DNA of 55,641 bases, from contig DLAR01000099.1 in NCBI GenBank assembly GCA_002494015.1, forward strand, positions 520-56,160. Reading direction: 5' to 3'. Every line of letters starts with the position of its first letter. The first letter of the stretch is position 1. This document shows positions 1 through 7,781 of this stretch, one piece after another. The notes beneath the pieces are model-generated. The model worked only from the letters and a program-made list of their open reading frames with translations, did not search any database and had not been told where the DNA came from. The translations under genes and the position numbers were made by a program. This stretch comes from Porphyromonadaceae bacterium UBA7042. Its GTDB lineage: Bacteria; Bacteroidota; Bacteroidia; Bacteroidales; Muribaculaceae.

Positions 1-21
1 GGCCAACTGAGCTAAAGAGGC
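1..21 (-). tRNA. 5' end of a tRNA, truncated by the window edge
   Basis: Read on the minus strand, the first 21 bases of the window give GCCTCTTTAGCTCAGTTGGC plus a final C. This is the 5' acceptor strand (seven bases), the TA spacer, the GCTC arm of the D stem and the AGTTGG D loop of a canonical tRNA, whose first base is at position 21. The rest, including the anticodon, lies outside the window, so the amino acid cannot be stated. A well-formed promoter lies about 60 bases upstream (84-115). Confidence rests on the D-arm consensus and its correct distance from the acceptor strand. Confidence 0.8.
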
Positions 22-83
22 AACAAGTTATTGTTCTCTTGCTTACCGGGATTCGCCGTAGCGTTGTTTCCCAAAAGCGATTG

Positions 84-115
84 CAAAGTTAGAGCATATT
101 TTTCAATCGGCCAAA
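84..115 (-). promoter_or_regulatory. Bacteroidetes-type promoter for the tRNA
   Basis: On the minus strand there is TTTG (112-115), 20 bases, then TAACTTTG (84-91). This matches the Bacteroidetes housekeeping promoter (TTTG at -33, TAnnTTTG at -7). The start of transcription would fall near 79, leaving a leader of about 58 bases before the tRNA, to be removed by RNase P. No coding sequence was seen in 22-212. Confidence 0.75.
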
Positions 116-212
116 TGTTTTTACATTTTTTTACACACTTTTTTCACCACTTTTTCATAACGCGTTGAATATCAAGCACAGCGCAAAACACTTTTTTCAC
201 CGTCAAAAGCCG

Positions 213-2054
213 TCAGAACGGAAAAAACAGCGGAAGGACGAATATCATGACCACTCCGAGGAGCACCTGCAGCGGCATGCCCACCTTGACATAGTCCGTG
301 AATCTATACTGACCCGCAGGCATCACAAGAGCATTAGGCGGGGTCGAAAACGGGGACGCGAAACACATGCTCGCCCCAAAAGTGACCGCAAACAGAAAAG
401 GCACCGGACTGACGCCAAGTGCAACGGCACTCTGCAACGCTATCGGAGCCACAAGAACCGCCGTGGCCGTATTGCTGATAAACATCGTCATCAGCGACGT
501 GGTAAAATATATACCGGCCAGCAGGGCGAGAGGGCCCGCCTCGCCCAGACTCCCGACAAGAGCCGAGCTGACCACATCTGACACCCCGGTTTTCTCAAGG
601 GCCATCGACATCGGCATCATCGCCCCGATAAGGACGACACTCTCCCAATTTATCGTCTTGTAAGCCGCCTCGACGTTGCGGAAACACCCCGTCAGCACCA
701 TCAATATGGCGGCAATCATGACAGCCATCACAGGCGGCACGGGAATAAAGTCAAAAACCATCATCGCCACCATGACAGCCATTATTATCGCGGCAAGCGG
801 AGCCTTGTAGTCGAGCGTGACCTTGGCGGCCTCGGCAAGCGGCTGCCCGAGAACCACCCAGTCATCGGCATCGTTGCCAAGCTCGGCTATGCTGTGCCAC
901 GAGCCTTGCACGAGCAGCACGTCGCCCGGACGGACGGCCTGCCGCGCCAAGTCGCTGCGCAGATACTCGTTCTTGCGGCGGATAGCGATTACATTCACCT
1001 TATAATGGTTTCGGAACCCGATATCGGCAATCGTGCGGTTGACGATGCGCGACGAAGGCATCAGCACAATCTCGGCCATCCCTATGTCATAAAATTCAAG
1101 TCCGCGCCCGTCTTCGGGTGAGCAGACCTTCAGGCCGTAATCACGCGCAAATTCCTCGACCGACGCAGCACTGCCCCGGAGATACATGACATCACCCGTG
1201 TGCAGCTTGCGCGAGGGGTCGGCAGCGTGCTGCACAATGTTCCTGATGATGCTGTGGCGGGAACTTTCCCCGCTGCGGACTTCAAGCACGTCAAGATCAT
1301 AACGCCTGCGCAGCTCCATGCCGCCGATTGTCTTGCCGCGCGCCGACGAGTGGCGGTCAATCTCCACGCGGTAGAGGTCGGCGTTAAGGCCGTATTCCTC
1401 AACCAGCTGACCGAGCGACTTGTTGACAACCGACTCTCCCTTCTGCGCGCCTCCGCGCCCCGAGAGAAACCACTTGCTCAACGGAATCAGCATGAGCGTT
1501 CCCGCCACGAGACACACTATTCCAGCCGGGAAAAACGAGAAGAACGACAGCCGGCCATATCCCGCATCGGCAAGCGTCTCCTCTATAATAAGGTTGGGAG
1601 GGGTGCCGATAAGAGTCATCATACCGCCCATGCTGCTCGCAAACGCCAGCGGCATCAGCAACCGCGAAGTACTCAGTCCCGAACTTGCCGCCATACTGAC
1701 CACAATGGGCAGCATCAGCGCGACAGTGCCCGTATTGCTCACAAACGCCCCTATTACCGACGTCACCCCCATCACGAGCAGAAACAGTTTCAATTCGTTG
1801 TTTCCGGACAGTTTCAGCATCCTCGCCCCAATCATTTTGGCAAGTCCAGTGCGGAATATCGCCCCGCCGACCACAAAAAGCCCTATCATCATGATAACAA
1901 TAGAGTTGGAAAAACCCGAAAGGGCCTCACCGGTCGTCAGAACCCCCGACACCGTCAGGACAACAAGCGCAATGAGCGCGACTACATCGGAACGCACACG
2001 CCCCCACACGAAAAACACAGCGGCAAAAAGCAAGGTCAACAGGGTAACAGCCAT
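213..2054 (-). CDS. SLC13/DASS-type anion permease with two RCK_C (TrkA-C) domains
   Basis: A 613-residue polytopic membrane protein of the divalent anion:Na+ symporter / ArsB-NhaD superfamily. The N-terminal half carries SNTGTVALMLP (about 106-116) and GTPPNLI (150-156); the C-terminal half repeats the pattern with SNTATAVLVAP and STPPNALV, the two re-entrant hairpins that form the transport site. Between them, about 215-395, lie two soluble RCK_C/TrkA-C-like domains ending in GDVMYLRG and GDVLLVQG. This arrangement is usual for the 'SLC13 family permease with TrkA-C' group in Bacteroidetes. Substrate is not readable; sulfate, dicarboxylates or other anions are possible. It stands alone, divergent from the aminopeptidase gene. 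Confidence 0.88.
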   Translation of the reverse strand: MAVTLLTLLFAAVFFVWGRVRSDVVALIALVVLTVSGVLTTGEALSGFSNSIVIMMIGLFVVGGAIFRTGLAKMIGARMLKLSGNNELKLFLLVMGVTSVIGAFVSNTGTVALMLPIVVSMAASSGLSTSRLLMPLAFASSMGGMMTLIGTPPNLIIEETLADAGYGRLSFFSFFPAGIVCLVAGTLMLIPLSKWFLSGRGGAQKGESVVNKSLGQLVEEYGLNADLYRVEIDRHSSARGKTIGGMELRRRYDLDVLEVRSGESSRHSIIRNIVQHAADPSRKLHTGDVMYLRGSAASVEEFARDYGLKVCSPEDGRGLEFYDIGMAEIVLMPSSRIVNRTIADIGFRNHYKVNVIAIRRKNEYLRSDLARQAVRPGDVLLVQGSWHSIAELGNDADDWVVLGQPLAEAAKVTLDYKAPLAAIIMAVMVAMMVFDFIPVPPVMAVMIAAILMVLTGCFRNVEAAYKTINWESVVLIGAMMPMSMALEKTGVSDVVSSALVGSLGEAGPLALLAGIYFTTSLMTMFISNTATAVLVAPIALQSAVALGVSPVPFLFAVTFGASMCFASPFSTPPNALVMPAGQYRFTDYVKVGMPLQVLLGVVMIFVLPLFFPF

Positions 2055-2161
2055 AAGGCACTACACATATTTAATTATTAAACGAAAGCACAAAGATAAG
2101 CATTATCCCCGTCACAGCCAAACGGCACAAGAAACACATTCTCCTTTTCCCCATCAACAGA

Positions 2162-2192
2162 TTGCAATATCGGATATTATTTCGTAAATTTG
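2162..2192 (+). promoter_or_regulatory. Promoter of the aminopeptidase P gene
   Basis: TTG (2162-2164), 20 bases, TAAATTTG (2185-2192) fits the Bacteroidetes promoter consensus. The predicted transcript starts near 2197, about 27 bases before the ATG at 2224. Confidence 0.65.
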
Positions 2193-2223
2193 CCGTCAAA
2201 GAGAATAAAAACATTTTATAAAA

Positions 2224-4008
2224 ATGCAAAACATACATATTGAGCGGCTCGTGGAGCTGCGAAAGGAGATGGAGGCAGCGCACGTCGATGCCGTAATCAT
2301 CCCGCAGACCGACCCGCACCAAAGCGAATATGTCGCCTCCCATTGGCAAGTGCGCCGATTTTTCAGCGGCTTCACCGGCTCGGCAGGAACCCTTGTCGTG
2401 ACCCGTGACGCCGCGTTGCTGTGGACCGACTCCCGTTACTTCCTCCAAGCCGCCGCCCAGCTCGACGGCACAGGCATCATCCTGATGAAGGACGGTCTTC
2501 CCGAAACCCCGTCAATCACCGAATACCTTGTCGACAACCTTGCGGCAGGAACAACAGTCGGCATCAACGGCATGCTTTTCTCAATCAACGACACCGCGAC
2601 GATGCGCCACACTCTCAACAGTGCCGGAATCGCACTCAATGTCGACTTTGACCCGATTGACACCCTGTGGCCCGACCGTCCGTCGTTACCGGCCGACAAA
2701 GCCTATGTCCACGAGCTGAAATATGCAGGCAAAACTCCCGCCGAGAAAATCGCGGTCATCCTCGACAACGTGCGCGCCCAAGGAGCCGACAGCGTCCTCA
2801 TCTCGGCTCTCGACGAAATTGCGTGGGCACTCAACCTGCGCAGCAGCGACGTCCATTGCAGCCCGGTGGCAATGTCGTTCCTCTACCTCGCACCCGAAGG
2901 CTCGACCCTCTTTATCAACGACGAGAAACTCACCCCCCAAGTCGTCGCCCACCTTGCCGAGGCCGGTGTGACCGCAGCACCCTATGCATCCATAAAGAAT
3001 TTCCTCGCTTCGCTGCCCGCAACAGCCCGTGTGCTGCTCGGCACATCGCAGTCGTCGGGCACACTCGCCGCCATACTTGGCGACCGCTACATCCCCGGCA
3101 CCTCTCCCGTGGCCATGCCTAAGGCTTGCAAAAACCCCGTACAGATTGAAGGAATTCGCGCCGCCCATCATCGCGACGGAGTGGCGATGGTGCGCTCGCT
3201 CATCGAAATCGAACGCCTCATAAACGACCGAAAAGAATTCACCGAAATCGACGTGGCCGACATCCTTCTGCGCAACCGGCGCACACAGGAACTTTTTGTC
3301 GACACCAGCTTTGACACCATCGCCGGCTACGGCCCCAACGGAGCCATCGTCCACTACTCGGCGACCCCCGAAAGCAACACCACCGTGCTTCCCGGCAACC
3401 TGCTGCTCATTGACTCGGGCGGCAACTACCTCGACGGCACCACCGACATCACCCGCACCATCGCGATAGGCACCCCGACAGCCGCCATGCGCCACGACTT
3501 CACCCTCGTCATGAAAGGCCACATCGCCATAGCCACAGCAGTCTTCCCCGAAGGCACGCGCGGCGCGCAACTCGATGCCATGGCCCGTATGCCGCTTTGG
3601 AAAGAAGGCAAAAGCTACCTCCACGGCACAGGACACGGCGTAGGGCACTTCCTCAACTGCCACGAAGGCCCTCAAAGCATCCGCCTCAATGACACCATGG
3701 CGCCCCTGACCCCCGGAATGCTGACATCCAACGAGCCGGGCGTATATCTCGCCGGTCGTTACGGCATCCGCTGCGAAAACCTCATTGTCACCGTCGAAAA
3801 AGCCGAGACCGAGTTTGGACGCTTTTACGCATTCGACACAGTGACGCTGTGCCCGTTTGACCGCATGCTTTTCGACACCTCGATCATGACCGCCGATGAA
3901 ATCGCATGGGTCAACAACTACCACGCAACCGTATACCGCGAGCTGTCCCCACTGCTCACATCGTCAGAGGCCGCATGGCTACGCTCAGCTTGCGCACCTA
4001 TAAATTAA
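2224..4008 (+). CDS. Xaa-Pro aminopeptidase (M24B family)
   Basis: A 594-residue three-domain aminopeptidase P: two creatinase-like N-terminal domains followed by a pita-bread M24 catalytic domain. It removes N-terminal residues that precede proline. The two-metal site is visible: IDSGG and DGTTD near 395-407, the HGTGHGVGHFL histidine segment near 466, NEPGVYL near 503 and RCENL near 518. The length fits the long eukaryote-like and Bacteroidetes form rather than the 440-residue E. coli PepP. No signal peptide is evident, so it is probably cytoplasmic. The ATG at 2224 follows its promoter at a normal distance. An imperfect AT-rich hairpin follows the stop codon. Confidence 0.93.
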   Translation: MQNIHIERLVELRKEMEAAHVDAVIIPQTDPHQSEYVASHWQVRRFFSGFTGSAGTLVVTRDAALLWTDSRYFLQAAAQLDGTGIILMKDGLPETPSITEYLVDNLAAGTTVGINGMLFSINDTATMRHTLNSAGIALNVDFDPIDTLWPDRPSLPADKAYVHELKYAGKTPAEKIAVILDNVRAQGADSVLISALDEIAWALNLRSSDVHCSPVAMSFLYLAPEGSTLFINDEKLTPQVVAHLAEAGVTAAPYASIKNFLASLPATARVLLGTSQSSGTLAAILGDRYIPGTSPVAMPKACKNPVQIEGIRAAHHRDGVAMVRSLIEIERLINDRKEFTEIDVADILLRNRRTQELFVDTSFDTIAGYGPNGAIVHYSATPESNTTVLPGNLLLIDSGGNYLDGTTDITRTIAIGTPTAAMRHDFTLVMKGHIAIATAVFPEGTRGAQLDAMARMPLWKEGKSYLHGTGHGVGHFLNCHEGPQSIRLNDTMAPLTPGMLTSNEPGVYLAGRYGIRCENLIVTVEKAETEFGRFYAFDTVTLCPFDRMLFDTSIMTADEIAWVNNYHATVYRELSPLLTSSEAAWLRSACAPIN

Positions 4009-4009
4009 C

Positions 4010-4092
4010 GGTTTAAGGTTTGGGGTTAAGGTTTAGACAAATGACACTTGCGAAAACGCCATTAACTAAACCTTAAACCCAACCCCTAAACC
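4010..4092 (+). repeat. Simple-word inverted repeat (GTTTAAGGTTT family)
   Basis: The left part (4010-4036) is built of GGTTTAAGGTTT and GGTTAAGGTTTAG words. The right part (4066-4092) is their approximate reverse complement (CTAAACCTTAAACC, AACCCCTAAACC). The two can fold into an imperfect hairpin between the aminopeptidase and carbonic anhydrase genes. The same words recur at 15063-15083 and 45196-45292. It probably terminates transcription or marks the gene end; the carbonic anhydrase start follows at 4123. Confidence 0.6.
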
Positions 4093-4122
4093 CATAATAA
4101 ACCCAAACCCAAAACCCATAAA

Positions 4123-4683
4123 ATGGCCCTTATACTCCCGGTACGCGGGTTTACCCCGCAGATAGGACAAGACTGCTTCCTTGCCCCCAACGCCACCATC
4201 GTCGGCGATGTCATCGTGGGCGACGAATGCAGCATCTGGTTCAACGCCGTCCTGCGCGGCGATGTCAACTCAATACGCATCGGCAACCGAGTCAACATTC
4301 AGGACGGCTCGGTGCTGCACACCCTATATCAGAAATCGACAATCGAGATTGGCGACGATGTTTCAATCGGACACAACGTAACCATCCACGGAGCCAAAAT
4401 CCATGACTACGCGCTCATCGGCATGGGAGCCGTCGTGATGGACGATGCCGAAGTAGGCGAAGGCGCGCTTGTCGCCGCCGGAGCCGTCGTGCTTTCCCGC
4501 ACTAAAATCGGCCCCAACGAGCTATGGGGCGGGGCACCTGCCAAATTCATCAAAATGGTCGATCCCGAGACTTCGCGAGAGCTGAACCGCAAAATCGCCC
4601 ACAACTACCTGATGTACTCCCGCTGGTATTCAGACCCTGACGTTGCCGATACTGCGAATGAAAATCTCAACGAAAATTGTTAA
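4123..4683 (+). CDS. Gamma carbonic anhydrase family protein
   Basis: A 186-residue left-handed beta-helix protein made of hexapeptide repeats (runs such as IGNRVNIQDGSVL and IGDDVSIGHNVTIHG). The three metal-binding histidines of the gamma carbonic anhydrase/PaaY/YrdA family are present: His66 (VLHT), His84 (IGHN) and His89 (TIHG). The family forms trimers with metal sites between subunits. Some members hydrate CO2 and others are inactive paralogues, so the activity is inferred. It is cytoplasmic. No partner genes clarify its role; the next gene, rpsU, has its own promoter. Confidence 0.88.
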   Translation: MALILPVRGFTPQIGQDCFLAPNATIVGDVIVGDECSIWFNAVLRGDVNSIRIGNRVNIQDGSVLHTLYQKSTIEIGDDVSIGHNVTIHGAKIHDYALIGMGAVVMDDAEVGEGALVAAGAVVLSRTKIGPNELWGGAPAKFIKMVDPETSRELNRKIAHNYLMYSRWYSDPDVADTANENLNENC

Positions 4684-4687
4684 AAAT

Positions 4688-4718
4688 TTTGCCAATCAAA
4701 AAACAATTCGTAAATTTG
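4688..4718 (+). promoter_or_regulatory. Promoter of rpsU
   Basis: TTTG (4688-4691), 19 bases, TAAATTTG (4711-4718). This is a strong Bacteroidetes consensus placed right after the carbonic anhydrase stop codon. It leaves an untranslated leader of about 110 bases before the S21 ATG at 4835, long enough for leader regulation, though I recognise no known motif there. Confidence 0.75.
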
Positions 4719-4834
4719 CCGCGCTAAAAGACAGCCCGACCGCGACTTACCACGATATTTTCAATGTTAGCCGTTATAGGACTGCTACTTACAGGCGTAA
4801 TTAACAACAAAAACAATATAATCAAGAAAACAAC

Positions 4835-5026
4835 ATGATCATCGTACAAGTAAAAGAAGGTGAACCCATTGAAAAGGCACTGAAGAAATTCAAGCGCAAA
4901 TTTGAAAAAACCGGCATCGTCCGCGAGCTCCGCAGCCGTCAGGCTTTTGAAAAGCCCTCGGTTACCAACCGCAAGAAAATGATGAAAGCGGTCTACGTTC
5001 AGCATCTCCGCGCCACTGAGGAATAA
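4835..5026 (+). CDS. rpsU: 30S ribosomal protein S21
   Basis: A 63-residue basic protein starting MIIVQVKEGEPIEKALKKF, with the rich Arg/Lys body and RELRSRQ segment typical of bS21 in Bacteroidetes. It binds the 30S platform near the anti-Shine-Dalgarno end of 16S rRNA. In Bacteroidetes, S21 is part of the site that sequesters the anti-Shine-Dalgarno sequence, which agrees with the weak SD signals in this window. It is monocistronic by appearance: own promoter upstream, hairpin downstream (5063-5091). Confidence 0.95.
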   Translation: MIIVQVKEGEPIEKALKKFKRKFEKTGIVRELRSRQAFEKPSVTNRKKMMKAVYVQHLRATEE

Positions 5027-5062
5027 TCCCCCTCCTTTTATTTGATTAAAATACACCGATAA

Positions 5063-5091
5063 CGGTGAGGAACACAACCGATTCCCCACCG
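5063..5091 (+). terminator. Hairpin after rpsU
   Basis: CGGTGAGGAA (5063-5072) pairs with TTCCCCACCG (5082-5091) through ten positions with one mismatch and a nine-base loop. Only a weak T-rich stretch follows, so termination is plausible rather than certain. Confidence 0.55.
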
Positions 5092-5140
5092 CTATTGTTG
5101 TATGTGTATGACCCACCTCCTCAATACCCTTTGAACAGTC

Positions 5141-5827
5141 ATGAAAATAGGAATAATCGTTGCAATGGAGAAGGAGTTGAAACTCCTGCTGCCACTGCTT
5201 GAAAGCCATCACAAAACAGTTAAAAACGACGTGACATTCCACATCGGCACCGTCAATGGCAACGAAGTCATCGCCATGCAGTGCGGCATTGGCAAAGTCA
5301 ACGCCGCGATGGGCGCACTGACCCTCATCGACCTCTTTGAACCCGAAATCGTCATCAACACAGGCGTTGCCGGCGGCACAGGCTCCGACGCAGGAGTCCT
5401 CGACGTGGTAATCGCCGACCGTGTGGCCTACCACGACTTCTGGTGTCTCGGCGAAGAATGGGGACAAGTACCCGGATGTCCCAAATTTTTCACTACCGTC
5501 AACCTCCACCTTCTCGACGACGCAGACAATCCCCGCATCAAGCGCGGCCTCATAGCCTCGGGTGACCTTTTCGTCTCCAAGCCCTCCGAAGTCGAGTTCA
5601 TCCGCAGCGTCTACCCCGATGTCAAGGCAGTCGACATGGAATCGGCCGCCATTGCACAAGTCTGCCACCTGAAGGGAGTCCTGTTTTACTGCATGCGCGT
5701 CATCAGCGACACTCCCGGGGGTGCCGACAACATCAGCCAATATGAAAACTTCTGGGAAGATGCCCCGAGACAGACATTTGACATCCTTCACTCCCTCCTT
5801 AGCCGCATCTCTGACTCGCCGCGATGA
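5141..5827 (+). CDS. mtnN: 5'-methylthioadenosine/S-adenosylhomocysteine nucleosidase
   Basis: A 228-residue PNP/UDP-family nucleosidase that cleaves MTA and SAH to adenine and the thioribose or ribosyl-homocysteine products. The N-terminus MKIGIIVAMEKEL carries the catalytic-site glutamate Glu12; the VDMESAA motif gives Glu167 and ISDTPGG gives Asp190, matching Glu12, Glu174 and Asp197 of the E. coli enzyme. It acts in methionine salvage and the activated-methyl cycle and is cytoplasmic. Its stop region overlaps the ATG of the following AlbA_2 gene by four bases, so the two are probably translationally coupled. Confidence 0.95.
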   Translation: MKIGIIVAMEKELKLLLPLLESHHKTVKNDVTFHIGTVNGNEVIAMQCGIGKVNAAMGALTLIDLFEPEIVINTGVAGGTGSDAGVLDVVIADRVAYHDFWCLGEEWGQVPGCPKFFTTVNLHLLDDADNPRIKRGLIASGDLFVSKPSEVEFIRSVYPDVKAVDMESAAIAQVCHLKGVLFYCMRVISDTPGGADNISQYENFWEDAPRQTFDILHSLLSRISDSPR

Positions 5828-6474
5828 AAGACCTGAAAGGTATCAAAGGAAAATATTACATCGCCCGACTTATCGAGGAAGGGGAGCACGAACATCAGGA
5901 CTTCAAATTCGCAATCAGTGACGCACGCAAAATCGCACGCAGCATCTCGGCGTTTGCCAACAATGACGGAGGCCGACTCCTCATCGGCGTGAAAGACAAC
6001 GGCGTAATAGCCGGCGTGCGCAACGAGGAAGACATCTACGTCATCGAGCAGGCTGCCGAAATGTACTGCGAGCCACGACAGGAAATCACCGTAACCTCCT
6101 TTGTCTGCGAAGGCGGAGCAACCGTGTTCCGTGTTGAGATACCACGCTCCGCCGTGCGCCCCGTCACCGTGAAAGAGGCCGACGGGTCACGGCGCGCTTA
6201 TTACCGCGTCAAGGATGAAAACATCTCGGCACCGCCACTGATGGTCAAGGCGTGGCGGCAGAGCGCGACCCAGTGCGGACGCACACTTTCGCTCACCGCC
6301 CCCGAGCAGAAACTCCTCGAAATGTGTGCCGACGGAACCACGCTCGACGACTTCGTCATCGCCGCCCGCATATCCCGCGCCACCGGTGAGGACATCGTCG
6401 TCGCCCTCTACGGCATGGGCATCATCGACTTCAGGCACGACGGCTCCCGATTCAACATTATCCTTAAACGGTAG
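5824..6474 (+). CDS. AlbA_2 (Schlafen-type) nucleic-acid-binding domain protein
   Basis: A 216-residue protein. Residues about 12-115 resemble the AlbA_2/Slfn domain: HQDFKFAISDARKIARSISAFANNDGG followed in other words by GRLLIGVKDNG, with the usual 'E-x-KF...AFAN..GG.l.iGV.d.G' pattern. The C-terminal part looks like a small winged-helix region (about 155-215). Such proteins are commonly mis-labelled 'ATP-dependent DNA helicase' or 'ATP-binding protein'. The first motif has QDFKF where many members have a glutamate-lysine pair. The gene overlaps mtnN by ATGA, and a perfect nine-base-pair hairpin follows its stop. Function is unknown; RNA or DNA binding is inferred from the domain. Confidence 0.75.
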   Translation: MKDLKGIKGKYYIARLIEEGEHEHQDFKFAISDARKIARSISAFANNDGGRLLIGVKDNGVIAGVRNEEDIYVIEQAAEMYCEPRQEITVTSFVCEGGATVFRVEIPRSAVRPVTVKEADGSRRAYYRVKDENISAPPLMVKAWRQSATQCGRTLSLTAPEQKLLEMCADGTTLDDFVIAARISRATGEDIVVALYGMGIIDFRHDGSRFNIILKR

Positions 6475-6478
6475 TGAA

Positions 6479-6500
6479 AAATACCCACATTTGGGTATTT
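6479..6500 (+). terminator. Hairpin after the mtnN-AlbA_2 operon
   Basis: AAATACCCA (6479-6487) and TGGGTATTT (6492-6500) form a perfect nine-pair stem with a four-base loop, starting five bases after the TAG stop codon. The A and T ends make it suitable as a bidirectional terminator. Confidence 0.6.
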
Positions 6501-6520
6501 CACAGTCAATTGGATAGTAG

Positions 6521-6528
6521 TAACTTTG
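6521..6528 (+). promoter_or_regulatory. Minus-7 element of a promoter for a short transcript
   Basis: TAACTTTG at 6521-6528 is a perfect -7 box. The nearest TTTG upstream (6490-6493) is 27 bases away, longer than the usual 19-21, so the -33 part is uncertain. Transcription would begin near 6533. Confidence 0.5.
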
Positions 6529-6533
6529 CATCG

Positions 6534-6676
6534 GAAAAACAGAATAACGTGAAACCTCATAGCAGGGCATCCACATCTCCGATGCCCGCGAGTGTAATCT
6601 ATTTAATTGAAAAAAGCTATTGTTTGACAACGGCACCGCGCGATTTGCGAAAATCTCCGGTGCCGTTGCTTTTTCC
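6534..6676 (+). ncRNA. Candidate small RNA or transcription attenuator upstream of the ThrE genes
   Basis: Between the -7 box and a strong intrinsic terminator lies a stretch of about 143 bases without a convincing gene. It contains a perfect hairpin GGGCATC/GATGCCC (6565-6571 with 6581-6587, nine-base loop). It ends with an 11-pair stem CAACGGCACCG/CGGTGCCGTTG (6628-6638 with 6658-6668) followed by CTTTTTCCCC. Promoter, hairpin and terminator together suggest an independent small RNA, or an attenuator leader for the downstream membrane-protein/exporter genes (next start 6791). I do not recognise an Rfam class. The rest of the 6475-6790 gap holds the hairpin at 6479-6500 and about 110 unassigned bases. 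Confidence 0.5.
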
Positions 6677-6790
6677 CCAAATGACATTACCGCTCCCAAT
6701 AGCCACTATCGAAAAAAACACTCAATCATGTCGATTTTTCAGGGGGGAAGTTTGTTACTTTGTCATGAAATTAAACTAACAGGAATTACA

Positions 6791-6982
6791 ATGAATACCC
6801 CGTTGATTACTTGGAGCTGCATCATAGCTTTTCTTATTATTGTGATGATAACCAATATCGTCATCGCCGCCGTTCACAACCACGGTCACCATCGATTTAT
6901 CGAGCTCGGCAGCGAAAATGAAGAATTTTATGTACCCGGCGACCGCAGAAATGTCGATGAACATGATGACGAAGATTTCTGA
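6791..6982 (+). CDS. Small acidic single-span membrane protein, unknown function
   Basis: A 63-residue protein with one transmembrane helix (about residues 7-27), a short histidine-rich stretch HNHGHH (30-34 region) and a strongly acidic tail ending DEHDDEDF. I chose the ATG at 6791 because it follows an A-rich stretch and gives a coherent membrane protein; the longer upstream reading would pass through the terminator of the candidate small RNA. Its 3' end overlaps the start of the ThrE-type gene by about 26 bases in another frame, which suggests coupled expression. The histidine and acidic residues could bind metal, but that is only a guess. Confidence 0.6.
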   Translation: MNTPLITWSCIIAFLIIVMITNIVIAAVHNHGHHRFIELGSENEEFYVPGDRRNVDEHDDEDF

Positions 6983-7769
6983 CACAGCGGTCAGCCCGAC
7001 AGGCGGCCTGTGCAGCCGCGAGCTGTGCAGGTTTCTGTCACGATACGGAGCGTGGCTGCTCGGATGCGGCGCAACATGCATAAGGCTCGAAAAAAACATG
7101 AGACGAATCGCCGAAGCCTACGGTAAAGAAGTCGAGCTGACTGTCATGCCGCGCCACATCCATGTCACCGTCTACGAACCGGGACGCAACGACATGACCA
7201 CAGCCATCTCGTCGGTTCAGGCCACCGTTATCAGTTTCAACATCAACACTATGCTCAGCCGACTGAGCTGGGAGGTCGCCGACCGGAAAATCTCGTTTGC
7301 CGAGGCCGAAAGACAATTTGAACAGATTATCACGAGCGACACCCAGAACCGCTGGCTCGTTCTGTTGCTCGTCACCCTCGCCAACGCCTCGTTCTGCCGT
7401 CTCTTTGGCGGCGACGCTGTGGCTATGGCAATCGTCGCGGTTGCCACCGCAGCCGGATACTATCTCAAGCAACTCCTTCTCGGGCGCGGAGCCGACGTGC
7501 GCGTCGTGTTCCTCGTCTGCTCCTTCATCTCCTCGATTCTCGGCGCCACCGACAGCCTTTTCTCGATTGGCACCACCCCCGAAATCGCCATCGGCACGAG
7601 CGTGCTTTACCTCGTGCCCGGCATACCGTTTCTCAACTCGTTCAGCGACATGCTTTACCGTCACTACATCTGCGCCTACAGCCGCTTTGCCGACGCGGTC
7701 GTCCTGACCGCGTGCCTTTCCACCGGACTCTGTGCCGGGATGTCACTCATGCATGTCGGAATGTTCTAA
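6957..7769 (+). CDS. Threonine/serine exporter family protein, large half (ThrE-1/DUF1212)
   Basis: A membrane protein of about 270 residues. The N-terminal half (about 20-130) is the soluble DUF1212-type domain: start of a GAWLLGCGATCIRLEKNM helix, then MPRHIHVTVY and SFNINTMLSRLSW strands. The C-terminal half has about five transmembrane helices with VPGIPFLNSFSDML. It corresponds to the first part of ThrE/YjjP, which exports threonine and serine. Start choice is uncertain: in-frame ATG codons at 6918, 6951, 6957, 6963 and 6966 are all possible; I favour a start near 6957 because the conserved domain begins well after it and earlier ones lie deep inside the upstream gene. The complementary small half follows 12 bases later. 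Confidence 0.85.
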   Translation: MNMMTKISDTAVSPTGGLCSRELCRFLSRYGAWLLGCGATCIRLEKNMRRIAEAYGKEVELTVMPRHIHVTVYEPGRNDMTTAISSVQATVISFNINTMLSRLSWEVADRKISFAEAERQFEQIITSDTQNRWLVLLLVTLANASFCRLFGGDAVAMAIVAVATAAGYYLKQLLLGRGADVRVVFLVCSFISSILGATDSLFSIGTTPEIAIGTSVLYLVPGIPFLNSFSDMLYRHYICAYSRFADAVVLTACLSTGLCAGMSLMHVGMF

Positions 7770-7781
7770 CGTTAACAACCC

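Noticed and set aside
2686..3924. 412-codon minus-strand ORF opposite the aminopeptidase gene
   Set aside because: Entirely antisense to a clear M24 enzyme; composition artefact (Gly/Val/Asp-rich, no domain).
4724..5791. 355-codon minus-strand ORF opposite rpsU and mtnN
   Set aside because: Covers two confirmed genes on the other strand and has no recognisable features.
6541..6640. Leader peptide for threonine/serine attenuation before the exporter
   Set aside because: A GTG-started reading has only a few Ser/Thr codons and runs into the terminator; too weak to claim.
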